From the NCBI GenBank assembly GCA_900109895.1, contig FOBR01000006.1, forward strand, positions 62,001-126,000: a stretch of 64,000 nt of DNA, given 5' to 3'. This stretch comes from a bacterium A37T11. Lineage in GTDB: Bacteria > Bacteroidota > Bacteroidia > Sphingobacteriales > Sphingobacteriaceae. Position numbers and translations under genes: made by a program. Under the pieces are notes generated by a model. That model saw only the letters and a list, made by a program, of their open reading frames with translations, made no database searches and was not told where the DNA came from. Shown here piece by piece: positions 53,888 to 62,284 of this stretch (its first letter is position 1; each line of letters opens with the position of its first letter).

Positions 53888-55066
53888 ATGAAGAAGTTAA
53901 TTGGTATCATCATTGCAGTCGCATGTACTTACATATATGCCTGTAAAGAAGAAGGAAGACTGGATATTCAAAAAAGTGACGGGTTAGCTCCAGGAGTAGT
54001 AAGTGATGTAAAAGTTTATCCAAAACCCGGTGGGGCTGTACTAAGATATCATATACCTACAGACGTAAATATGTCTTATGTAAAGGCAATATATGAAATT
54101 CAGCCAGGTGTATTTCAGGAAGGGAAGGCATCTATTTATTCTGATTCATTGACTTTGGAAGGTTTCGGTGACACTTTGCAACACACGGTACAATTAATCA
54201 GTGTAGGAAAAAATGAAACTGAATCAGCTCCATTGACTGTACAAGTAAAACCGCAATCGCCTGCCGTATATACCTCATTTGAAAGTCTGGTAATGGAGCA
54301 GTCGTTTGGAGGTGTAAAAATTCATTTTAAAAATGGAAATCAGGCAAATCTAGCCATTGTTTTATTATCAGATACCAGCGATCAGGGTTATTGGACTTCT
54401 TTACAGACTTTTTATACCAAGGCAAAAGAAGGAGTCTTTTCTTTTAGGGGTCTTCTCCCAGTAAAAAAGAATTACGCCGTATATCTGCGTGATCGGTGGA
54501 ATAATAAATCCGATACGTTAACGAAGGCATTGACACCTTTGTTTGAAGAAGAAATCCCACGACCATTCGTTGGGCTAAAACTTCCGACAGATGAATATAT
54601 AGAAGTAGAATCTAAATATAAACTGGAAAATCTGTGGGATAATGACCTGACCTCAACCTTTGCCACAAGACATAATACGGTACTGCCACAATGGTTTACG
54701 GTAGATCTGGGTGTATCAGCGGTTATTAGTAGAATGAAAGTTCATCAAAGACAACCAGATTACACTTATGGGGGAGGCAATGTAAAAAGTTTTGAACTTT
54801 GGGGTTCCAATAATCCGGATACAGATGGTGGTTGGGAAAACTGGAAACTACTTGGCACATTTAATTCTTACAAACCTTCCGGACTTCCATTAGGAAGTAT
54901 AAGTTCAGAAGATATTCAATACGCTTATACCGATGGAGAAGATTTTGAGTTAGAAAATATACCTCCTGCATACCGGTATGTGCGTTTCAAAACCACTAAC
55001 ACCTACGATGGGGGACCACAGGTCACTATTGCAGAAATAGCATTTTGGGGACAAATTCAAAAATAG
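53888..55066 (+). CDS. DUF4959/DUF5126/DUF5000-type lipoprotein
   Basis: The start at 53888 (MKKLIGIIIAVACTYIYAC) gives 392 residues and a proper lipoprotein signal with Cys at residue 19; an upstream in-frame extension overlaps SusD and is rejected. An N-terminal beta-sandwich (GLAPGVVSDVKVYPKPGGAV), a middle domain (AVYTSFESLVMEQSFGGVKI) and a C-terminal discoidin-like domain (WFTVDLGVSAVISRMKVHQR, SFELWGSNNPDTDGGWENWK, YRYVRFKTTN) fit the DUF4959-DUF5126-DUF5000 arrangement. It is likely a surface glycan-binding protein of the SusCD system, by position. A paralogue lies at 61058. Confidence 0.85.
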   Translation: MKKLIGIIIAVACTYIYACKEEGRLDIQKSDGLAPGVVSDVKVYPKPGGAVLRYHIPTDVNMSYVKAIYEIQPGVFQEGKASIYSDSLTLEGFGDTLQHTVQLISVGKNETESAPLTVQVKPQSPAVYTSFESLVMEQSFGGVKIHFKNGNQANLAIVLLSDTSDQGYWTSLQTFYTKAKEGVFSFRGLLPVKKNYAVYLRDRWNNKSDTLTKALTPLFEEEIPRPFVGLKLPTDEYIEVESKYKLENLWDNDLTSTFATRHNTVLPQWFTVDLGVSAVISRMKVHQRQPDYTYGGGNVKSFELWGSNNPDTDGGWENWKLLGTFNSYKPSGLPLGSISSEDIQYAYTDGEDFELENIPPAYRYVRFKTTNTYDGGPQVTIAEIAFWGQIQK

Positions 55067-55068
55067 CC

Positions 55069-56193
55069 ATGAAAACTATATATTACACGCTCATCACTGT
55101 CAGCATCTTAATTTCTGTGTCCGTAAGCTGTAAAAAAATGGACAACAAATACAAGGAATTTGTAGTACCTGGCGGCATAACCTATCCTGGAAAGGCCATA
55201 GATCCAAAAGTTTATCCCGGTAATAACCGAATAAAAATTTCATGGCTTAGCGGAAGCGACCCCAAAGTGACAAAAGCTAGAATATTTTGGAACAATTACA
55301 CAGATTCAGTCGAAATTCCAGTTCCAGCCGGTCAGGACACCATTAGCTATATTTTTGAAAATCTGGCAGAGAATAGCTACACCTTTAATATAAGAACTTA
55401 TGACGATTTAGGTAATGTATCCATTCCGGTTGAAATTACAGGTGCGGTATACGGGGAGCAATATCAATCCGATTTATTGAATATAGCTATTCTGAATGCA
55501 GAAGTTATTGCATCAGGAAAGTTAAAAATAAATTGGGGAGAACCTGATACTACCAATGGCGCCATTGGTACAGAAGTAAAGTATATCAAAAAGAATGGGA
55601 CGAATGATATAAAACGTTTTAATTTTAACACCTTAACTTCCGAAATTGATGATTATCAAATAGGATCTTCGTTTTCATATCGTACACTTTACCTTCCTGA
55701 TTCATTAGCCATTGATACGTTTCGCACTAATTTTGAAAGTTACAGCGAAGCGAAGAAAATAAATAAGTCTAATTGGACGATCACTGCCAGTTCTTTTGAA
55801 CCTACCGGCCAACTACCTAACGGACCACCAGAAAAAGTAATTGACGACGATGATGATACCTACTGGCACTCAAACCATACTACCAATATTACGGGTTATC
55901 CTTATTGGCTCGCCATTGACATGAAGGTACCGGTGGCAGTAAGTCGGGTAGATCTTACTTCCAGATCGAATTACTATAAAGAAGATTTTAAGCAATTTAG
56001 AATAGAAGGAAGTATGGATGGACAAACCTGGAATGATTACGGAACCTATGAACTTCCTGATCAGACAGGGCCACAATCTTTTGAACTTATAAGCAAACCC
56101 TCCATGCGATATCTTCGCATTTGGATGATTAATGGGGTGTCTGTGCACGCCCACTTAGCAGAAATCTCCGTGTACGGAGACTTCAGCAAATAA
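55069..56193 (+). CDS. DUF4998-type lipoprotein with discoidin-like domain
   Basis: This 374-residue lipoprotein starts at the ATG at 55069, 2 bases after the previous stop, and has its Cys at residue 21 (VSVSCKKMDNKYKEF). The N-terminal part (GGITYPGKAIDPKVYPGNNR, WLSGSDPKVTKARIFWNNY, NSYTFNIRTYDDLGNVS) matches DUF4998. The C-terminal half is discoidin-like: VIDDDDDTYWHSNHTT, PYWLAIDMKVPVAVSRVDLT, FRIEGSMDGQTWNDYG, LRIWMINGV. It is clearly paralogous to the protein at 59858. It is the last gene of the plus-strand operon. Likely surface binding role. Confidence 0.85.
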   Translation: MKTIYYTLITVSILISVSVSCKKMDNKYKEFVVPGGITYPGKAIDPKVYPGNNRIKISWLSGSDPKVTKARIFWNNYTDSVEIPVPAGQDTISYIFENLAENSYTFNIRTYDDLGNVSIPVEITGAVYGEQYQSDLLNIAILNAEVIASGKLKINWGEPDTTNGAIGTEVKYIKKNGTNDIKRFNFNTLTSEIDDYQIGSSFSYRTLYLPDSLAIDTFRTNFESYSEAKKINKSNWTITASSFEPTGQLPNGPPEKVIDDDDDTYWHSNHTTNITGYPYWLAIDMKVPVAVSRVDLTSRSNYYKEDFKQFRIEGSMDGQTWNDYGTYELPDQTGPQSFELISKPSMRYLRIWMINGVSVHAHLAEISVYGDFSK

Positions 56194-56203
56194 TGAATGT
56201 TAT

Positions 56204-56251
56204 TTCCGGGTTCCTGATTTTTTGAGGAGACTCATTGAGCAGGGCCCGGAA
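56204..56251 (+). terminator. hairpin between convergent operons
   Basis: TTCCGGG plus CCTG pairs with CAGG plus CCCGGAA across small internal bulges (56204-56216 with 56240-56251), and an inner TGAG/CTCA adds to it. TCATTTT follows. It lies 10 bases after the plus-strand operon and before the end of the minus-strand operon at 56341. Nothing else is seen in this 147-base gap. Confidence 0.5.
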
Positions 56252-56340
56252 TCATTTTCAGTTGTTCCAAACAACAGTACTTTTTATCCATAATTGCTTA
56301 TAACATAATAATTTTATAGTGAGAAGTAAAACAGCGGACA

Positions 56341-59300
56341 TCAAAGATCCAGGACCGCAACATGCTGATAAGATCTAAATACAACTGGGCCTAATAATCC
56401 AGAGAGTTGTAGTTCTGAGGGTGCGGCATAATATTTATGCGTTGTAAAGGTTGTCCGTTCAGAGTTTCTTTTAAAAGCAGTATTGAGCAACCAGTCCGGC
56501 CAATGGCTGCCCTCTTTAGCTTGTTGTATACCGTCATCCTGATAATGTTCATCACCAATAAGTCGGTTTGGCCATAAATTGGTCACCCTTATTTCCAGAT
56601 CGTTAAGGCCTCTATGTACTGAGCCGTCCAACTTAATCCTGTACGGGGCTTTCCATAGTGTTGCCAACCGCTTCCCATTGAGCAATACCTCTGCGATCAC
56701 TTTCACATTTCCTAAATCCAACTCCAAAGGATTATCATTTCTTACCACCTTATCAGGAATGAACACCTGTTTCTTATATACTGCTGTACCCGAAAAATAC
56801 CGGATTTCACTTTCTGAAGACAGCGACCACGAAGTTAACGAATTAAAAGTTAATTTATTTGAACCACCATTCGCTTTTGGAAATTCAACGTCCCAAGGGC
56901 CAGAAATTTCTATCGGTTCTGAAACGTGTTTTACGTTAACTATTTTTTTAACACCTGTACTGGTTGTGTACCCTAATTTTCCAGGGCGCGGCGTAACCCA
57001 ATTAACCACCCCGTCTTTCCGAACAAAATAGGGATTTGACCTCTCCTGTTCGAATGAAGCGAAATGTCCATTTTGAATAACCCTATCCTGAAGTTCCCCA
57101 TCTGTTTCAAAGATTATGTGCAAGGCATTCTTTTTGTTATCTGATGCAGAAGGTACATTAAATAAACTATCCGAAACCGTAAAAGAAAATAGTTGCTCAC
57201 CCATTAGCGACTTGACTTTTTCCGTTACATCATATACAGGGTACTTTGGCGGTATTTTCCGGAAATCTTCTCCAAATTTTCCATATAGCGCCCTTTTTAG
57301 TTTAAAATTGGCCGTATCTTCCCCCATGCTTCGATGTTCATTTTCTAACAACCAAACCTCCCGCTCTGTACCCCCCGCCTCATATTTGATCCGTAACTCT
57401 TTCATAGAACCCGGAGCTGGATCAGCAGTTGATAACCCATTATCAGCAGAAAAATTCAGACCATGTTTGGTAATGCTGGCAGCCAAAGATGCCGTCACAT
57501 CGACCACCCCATCAGGGAGGAAAATACCATATTCAGCTTTTATTACCCGAAGTCCCCGCAACTGTTTAGGTGGCACAGCATCCAATTCTTCTCTCATACT
57601 GGTGATGTGAATCGCCGACGATGCGGTTACAGGACTGAATACCACAAATTCGGCACCGTGCGAAGTGAACGATAAAGGAATTTGTATGACACCGCCAGCT
57701 AGTTCTTTCCAAACAAAGACCTCTGTTACCTGGCCGGTTTCCGCATCCCACAGCTGTGGTTTTTTCCCCGAAATTCTAAACTGGCAGAATTCTGTCCTGC
57801 CCCTTTCCTGAGGGTTCGCTATAAAATAAATATCATCATCACCAAACTTCCGGTGAATAAAATTCAGGTCATTGCCCGTTTTACCAGCCGAAAAATCAGG
57901 AGCTACTTGGCTCTTTTCAAGTAGATTGACAAGACCCTCAGCCGTGTTGATTTCCTGGATTTTCGAAGGCCACAGATCGTTGGCAAGGACCGTTGATTCC
58001 TGATCGCATTGTGGGTAACCGGTAAGGCTTGGAGACTTTTTGGGCTTGGCGCCAATGATGACCGCCCCTGCATCAACCAGGTATTTTAGTTTTTTAAGCA
58101 ATAATGGGCTTGCCCAACGGCTATTTGGAAGAACAAGCAGTTGATAAGGTCCACTCTTTGAGGTGTATATTTTACCATCCTTAACCTGCAGATTGAGTAA
58201 CTGGTCAAGACCGATCTGATCATAATCATATCCCAGTTCTTTAATATCGGTACGGAGAATTCCATTATTGGGCACCGATTCACCATTAAAGACTAGCACA
58301 TCAGCAAAACTCTGTCCTTGCTGAAGCAAAAATTGCGCTCGTCCCAAATAATCCATATAAGGCTTACTTAGCTCCCACCACGTATTCATCCGGTTCATCT
58401 CTACACCATAATTCCCAAATGATAAGCCCGGAGGTACATTCCAGGGCTGATGGACATAGGTATGGAAAATAAAGCGATTTATTCCTTCTGCCCATACACG
58501 GTCACCGACAGGTTTCATCGTACCTGGATAATTTATCCACCCGCCAAACCCTGTAAACGATTCAGCCCCAACAATGTGATTCCCCCGCAAATGTGAAATA
58601 GATGCCGCAAGCCTTGGTGATTCTAAAAAAAGCCTATTCGATAGCCAAAATTCGCCCATCACCATATCAGGAGTTGCACCCGCGCGTTGCGACTCAAAAG
58701 GTCCGCCATAGGGTTCTGCTGAAAATTTCAATCCATTCTGATGGCATAGCTCACTAAAATGACCATAGTAATTATCCGCCATTAAATCACTCACTGTTTT
58801 CCGGAAATCCCAGAGGAAACGCTCACTGATCTCACCGCTTTCTACATAGTAGCCAGCAAGGGTAGGTAAAAAATCTAAGCAATCGTAACCGCGGAGTTTT
58901 AAGAATTCCTCCCTTATCAGGGAAGTCCAGTTACCACACCCTACTTCATAGCTATCTACCACACAATTTGTCACCACTGACCCCGCAAGTGGTCCAAGTT
59001 TATCTAAAATTGGCATTACACCCCCCTGCCAATAGGCATCGAGCGCCTTTTTACTCAGTTTATCACACTCAAGTCCTTTTCCCCCGGCCACTGCAGGATG
59101 GTTTTCTGCCCCAGTCGGAGTATGGCCTATCCGTAAAATAGTCCAGTTACCGGATGGAGGATCCCAATCTAATCTTCCATTAGCAGACAATTTTGCCGTC
59201 AAATTAAGGATACTTGACTTTTTCACCAAAGCCTGGTTGGGAATAACCTGGTCATCTGGTTCTATATTTGTCCTGAACAAAGCTCCTGACAATGACTTAA

Positions 59301-59853
59301 GGCTTAACTGGTCTATGCGAAGGTCAGTTTTTGGCGTTGGAAATGCCAAAACAGCGATATCTTTATAATAGTCAAACCTAGTCGGCGGTTGGGGCAACTG
59401 ATGGTTGAATGGCTTAACATCGCTAATTTGCACCTCACTATATACAACTGTTTGCATCGCCTGTTCGGGCTTTACCCACGGCCCTCCGCTTGAGGACCAC
59501 CCTGCGCTATTTGCAAATCCAAGCTCCAGGCCAAGTCGTTTAGCCTCCGATGCAGCAAACTGTACCATCTCCAACCATTGCTCGCTTAGATAAACAGCTG
59601 TTCCCTCCGGATAGCCCATATCCACATTAAAAATTTGTGCCTCTTGAATTCCGACACGTTTCATAGCCTCCAGATCAGCTGTGATACCTGCTTTTGACAC
59701 ATTTCCATTTAGCCAATGCCACCAGGTCCGCGCCTTAGACGAGTTTGGCGGATTTTTAAAACCACTTTTTAGTAAATCACTTTGCCCTGATACTTTTTCA
59801 AAGCAGAAGAGTAACTGCGTAAGAAGCAGGAGAAACAATATACGATAGGTCAT
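56341..59853 (-). CDS. glycoside hydrolase family 106 (alpha-L-rhamnosidase-like)
   Basis: This 1170-residue secreted enzyme has a signal peptide (RILFLLLLTQLLFCFEKVSG). The opening block LLKSGFKNPPNSSKARTWWHW followed by LNGNVSKAGITADLEAMKRV and QEAQIFNVDMG is characteristic of GH106 proteins, with ELGFANSAGWSSSGGPWVKP next. C-terminal beta domains contain WDVEFPKANGG, GNVKVIAEVLLNGKRLATLW and LEIRVTNLWPNRLIGDEHY, a galactose-binding-like module. GH106 enzymes release terminal alpha-L-rhamnose by inversion, mostly from pectic or related glycans. It is the last gene of the minus-strand operon, 4 bases after the DUF4998-type gene. The catalytic residues are not assigned here. Confidence 0.9.
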   Translation of the reverse strand: MTYRILFLLLLTQLLFCFEKVSGQSDLLKSGFKNPPNSSKARTWWHWLNGNVSKAGITADLEAMKRVGIQEAQIFNVDMGYPEGTAVYLSEQWLEMVQFAASEAKRLGLELGFANSAGWSSSGGPWVKPEQAMQTVVYSEVQISDVKPFNHQLPQPPTRFDYYKDIAVLAFPTPKTDLRIDQLSLKSLSGALFRTNIEPDDQVIPNQALVKKSSILNLTAKLSANGRLDWDPPSGNWTILRIGHTPTGAENHPAVAGGKGLECDKLSKKALDAYWQGGVMPILDKLGPLAGSVVTNCVVDSYEVGCGNWTSLIREEFLKLRGYDCLDFLPTLAGYYVESGEISERFLWDFRKTVSDLMADNYYGHFSELCHQNGLKFSAEPYGGPFESQRAGATPDMVMGEFWLSNRLFLESPRLAASISHLRGNHIVGAESFTGFGGWINYPGTMKPVGDRVWAEGINRFIFHTYVHQPWNVPPGLSFGNYGVEMNRMNTWWELSKPYMDYLGRAQFLLQQGQSFADVLVFNGESVPNNGILRTDIKELGYDYDQIGLDQLLNLQVKDGKIYTSKSGPYQLLVLPNSRWASPLLLKKLKYLVDAGAVIIGAKPKKSPSLTGYPQCDQESTVLANDLWPSKIQEINTAEGLVNLLEKSQVAPDFSAGKTGNDLNFIHRKFGDDDIYFIANPQERGRTEFCQFRISGKKPQLWDAETGQVTEVFVWKELAGGVIQIPLSFTSHGAEFVVFSPVTASSAIHITSMREELDAVPPKQLRGLRVIKAEYGIFLPDGVVDVTASLAASITKHGLNFSADNGLSTADPAPGSMKELRIKYEAGGTEREVWLLENEHRSMGEDTANFKLKRALYGKFGEDFRKIPPKYPVYDVTEKVKSLMGEQLFSFTVSDSLFNVPSASDNKKNALHIIFETDGELQDRVIQNGHFASFEQERSNPYFVRKDGVVNWVTPRPGKLGYTTSTGVKKIVNVKHVSEPIEISGPWDVEFPKANGGSNKLTFNSLTSWSLSSESEIRYFSGTAVYKKQVFIPDKVVRNDNPLELDLGNVKVIAEVLLNGKRLATLWKAPYRIKLDGSVHRGLNDLEIRVTNLWPNRLIGDEHYQDDGIQQAKEGSHWPDWLLNTAFKRNSERTTFTTHKYYAAPSELQLSGLLGPVVFRSYQHVAVLDL

Positions 59854-59857
59854 TAAT

Positions 59858-61003
59858 TTAATTTACATAATTCCCATACACCGAAAACTCTGCCAGATGG
59901 GAATGAGGTGGAGAGCCTCCGTTCAGCATATAAATTCTTACATACCTCATTTTTGGAGAATCAGGGATTAAAAACTGTTGCGGACCTAGAATATCTGGCA
60001 AAGTATATGAACCATAAGACGTCCATTCTTCATCCAGTGAATTGCGGCCTTCTATCAGGAAATCCTTAAAATCGGCATTTATATAGTTATACCTTGACGT
60101 TAATTCTACTACGTCAACAGCTACTTCTTTACCCATATCATATGCTAGCCAATGCGGATAGGGAGTTGTCCCAGTTGTATGGGCTGTATGCCAGTATGTA
60201 TTTGGATCATCGTCAATAGTGAAGGATGGGGGACCACCATTTGGCATCTGTCCTGTCAATTCATACGTATCAGCTGTAGCAATCCATGTACTTTTATCAA
60301 TCTTGAATGCGGTACTATGTGTTTGTGCAACGGTATGAAACGTATCTATACAAAGCGTATCCGGCCTGTATAAAGTCTGATAACTAAACGTAGTTCCTTT
60401 TTTATAGTTTTTTAATACAGAAGTCGATACATCAATATCTACCCTAACTTTTTGCTGCTTATTGGCATTATCCATGTAGGAGACATCGGTAGCAAAAGCG
60501 CCCAATGTTTTATCAATATCCCGCCAACCCACAGTCACATCATTATTAGCGTCTGCTATAGCCGATATGATTAATCGGTTGTTTATGGAAGCTTTGTAAG
60601 AAGTCCCGTATGATCTGCCAGTAGCATACACCGCAACAGACTTATTGCCTAGTGCATCGTAGGTGTAAATTTTAAAGTTATATAGATTTTCTGGTAAGGG
60701 AATAAACTTTTTTAACGTATCAATACCTTCCGTTCGTATAACGGGGATATTTAAAGAATCATGGTCATTATTCCAGTATATCCGGCAATTAGCAATCTTT
60801 GGATCAGACATAAAAAGCCCTTCTATTAATACACGTTCATCTCCGGAAAAAACAGTGACAGAATCAATCTTGCCAGTATATGAAATCTCCCCTCCTTTGG
60901 TAAAATCTTTATAATCGTCCATGCTTGAACAGGAAACTATAAAGATAGAAAGAATAAAGCCCGTACAAACCCAACTAATAATATTATTCATATTCTTTTT
61001 CAT
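59858..61003 (-). CDS. DUF4998-type lipoprotein (minus-strand copy)
   Basis: This 381-residue lipoprotein starts at the ATG at 61003 (MKKNMNNIISWVC); a TTG two codons upstream is less likely. Its lipobox is IFIVSCSSMDDYKDF. The DUF4998-like part (GEISYTGKIDSVTVFSGDER, SDPKIANCRIYWNNDHDSLN, LYNFKIYTYDALGNKS) and discoidin-like part (TIDDDPNTYWHTAHTT, PHWLAYDMGKEVAVDVVELT, VRIYMLNGG, HLAEFSVYG) align along their length with the protein at 55069. It directly precedes the GH106 gene in the operon. Likely a surface glycan-binding protein. Confidence 0.85.
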   Translation of the reverse strand: MKKNMNNIISWVCTGFILSIFIVSCSSMDDYKDFTKGGEISYTGKIDSVTVFSGDERVLIEGLFMSDPKIANCRIYWNNDHDSLNIPVIRTEGIDTLKKFIPLPENLYNFKIYTYDALGNKSVAVYATGRSYGTSYKASINNRLIISAIADANNDVTVGWRDIDKTLGAFATDVSYMDNANKQQKVRVDIDVSTSVLKNYKKGTTFSYQTLYRPDTLCIDTFHTVAQTHSTAFKIDKSTWIATADTYELTGQMPNGGPPSFTIDDDPNTYWHTAHTTGTTPYPHWLAYDMGKEVAVDVVELTSRYNYINADFKDFLIEGRNSLDEEWTSYGSYTLPDILGPQQFLIPDSPKMRYVRIYMLNGGSPPHSHLAEFSVYGNYVN

Positions 61004-61057
61004 TTGCAATTCTTTATAAATAATTAAAAACCACTTAAAGTTAACAGCAAATAGCTA

Positions 61058-62266
61058 TTATCTAGTATCTCCATACACATTAATCTCCAGAATCTCAAAC
61101 CAAGTAGTACCCATCCAATTTTGAAGATTTTTAAAACGAAGGTATCTAACTTTGGGTGCATCACTGTTAAAATTATAATCAAATCCCGCCTTGCCCGCAG
61201 CAAAATCTTCAGCAGAATTTTGTCCGTATGGAAGACCTGAAGGTTTAATATTTTCGAAGGTCCCAATTTTTGTCCAACTATCCCAACTACCATCCGGGTT
61301 TGGATTTTCCGAACCCCAAATTTCAAAAAACCGCATTTGGCCTCTGTAATAGAATTGGTGGTTACCGTCACTCATAAATTCAGAATAGTTCCAAATTTTG
61401 ATACGACTGAGCTTTGCCGATTGTCCTAAATCAATGGATATCCATTGTGGCTTTGGATCAGCAGGTTCAGTGAGCATCCGTTGGCTTGTAAGATTGCCAT
61501 TATTTCCATCCCACATAAGGGGTATGCCTGCCGTCACTTTTTGAATCGCAGCATCCGTTGGAAGCCTAAGTTCCTTGAATAAATTTTTGGGCAGTAATTC
61601 TTCGTAAAATGGTGTAATTTCACCAAATAATGTATCGGTGTAATTTTGAAAACGATCCCTTACTGTTACTCCAAATTTTTGAGGAGTAATCTCCAATCCA
61701 CGGGTGGTTTGGCTTATTTGCTTTTGTGAGGAATAGATAAATGGAAGAAAAGGCTCCCATTTGCCAAGTGAGTCCTGTTTAACTATTTCTAACGCCACAT
61801 TGGCATTATGCGGGTTCTCGGCCGTTATTCTTACACCTGCAAAATCAGGTAAAATTTTCAGGCTTCGATACACTTCCCATACCGGATTCTCTAATGGTTT
61901 TACTATGATCTTAACCGGTTCTGAGGCCACCTCGCTCCTATTCACGGCATATATACTAACCTCGTGTTCGTCCGTATCTGCAAATCCGTCTAAAATAAGT
62001 GTATTTGCATAATAAGAAGATTTAACCTCACGAGATACGCCTGTCCGAATATTATAAACTGCCTTTATATACAGCAAGTCCTGATCTTTGGGCAAAGAAT
62101 ACGACACTTTAGCTTGCCCAGCTAGATTCTCAACAGTAACATTTGAAACCTGGCCCGGTGGATTTGTGCTACCCTCCAATGGACTTATTTTATCTTCATG
62201 GCACCCTATAATACTGCAAATATTTAATAATAATATGATATTACCTATATTTTTAATTTTTTTCAT
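61058..62266 (-). CDS. DUF4959/DUF5126/DUF5000-type lipoprotein (minus-strand copy)
   Basis: This 402-residue lipoprotein has its Cys in NICSIIGCHEDKISPL (residue 22). The three-part structure repeats that of the protein at 53888: PPGQVSNVTVENLAGQAKVS, then VWEVYRSLKILPDFAGVRIT, then WISIDLGQSAKLSRIKIWNY, FFEIWGSENPNPDGSWDSWT and VRYLRFKNLQ. The IGTFENIKPSGLPYGQNSAE segment matches LGTFNSYKPSGLPLGSISSE of the paralogue. It lies 18 bases after the SusD stop and 54 bases before the DUF4998-type gene's ATG on the same strand. Likely surface binding role in the rhamnosidase-linked locus. Confidence 0.85.
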   Translation of the reverse strand: MKKIKNIGNIILLLNICSIIGCHEDKISPLEGSTNPPGQVSNVTVENLAGQAKVSYSLPKDQDLLYIKAVYNIRTGVSREVKSSYYANTLILDGFADTDEHEVSIYAVNRSEVASEPVKIIVKPLENPVWEVYRSLKILPDFAGVRITAENPHNANVALEIVKQDSLGKWEPFLPFIYSSQKQISQTTRGLEITPQKFGVTVRDRFQNYTDTLFGEITPFYEELLPKNLFKELRLPTDAAIQKVTAGIPLMWDGNNGNLTSQRMLTEPADPKPQWISIDLGQSAKLSRIKIWNYSEFMSDGNHQFYYRGQMRFFEIWGSENPNPDGSWDSWTKIGTFENIKPSGLPYGQNSAEDFAAGKAGFDYNFNSDAPKVRYLRFKNLQNWMGTTWFEILEINVYGDTR

Positions 62267-62284
62267 GATTCTATAATCTTATAA

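Noticed and set aside
56579-57610. Two open frames of 150 and 164 codons opposite the GH106 gene
   Set aside because: They lie antisense to a well-supported enzyme and show no domain pattern; they are shadows of its codon usage.
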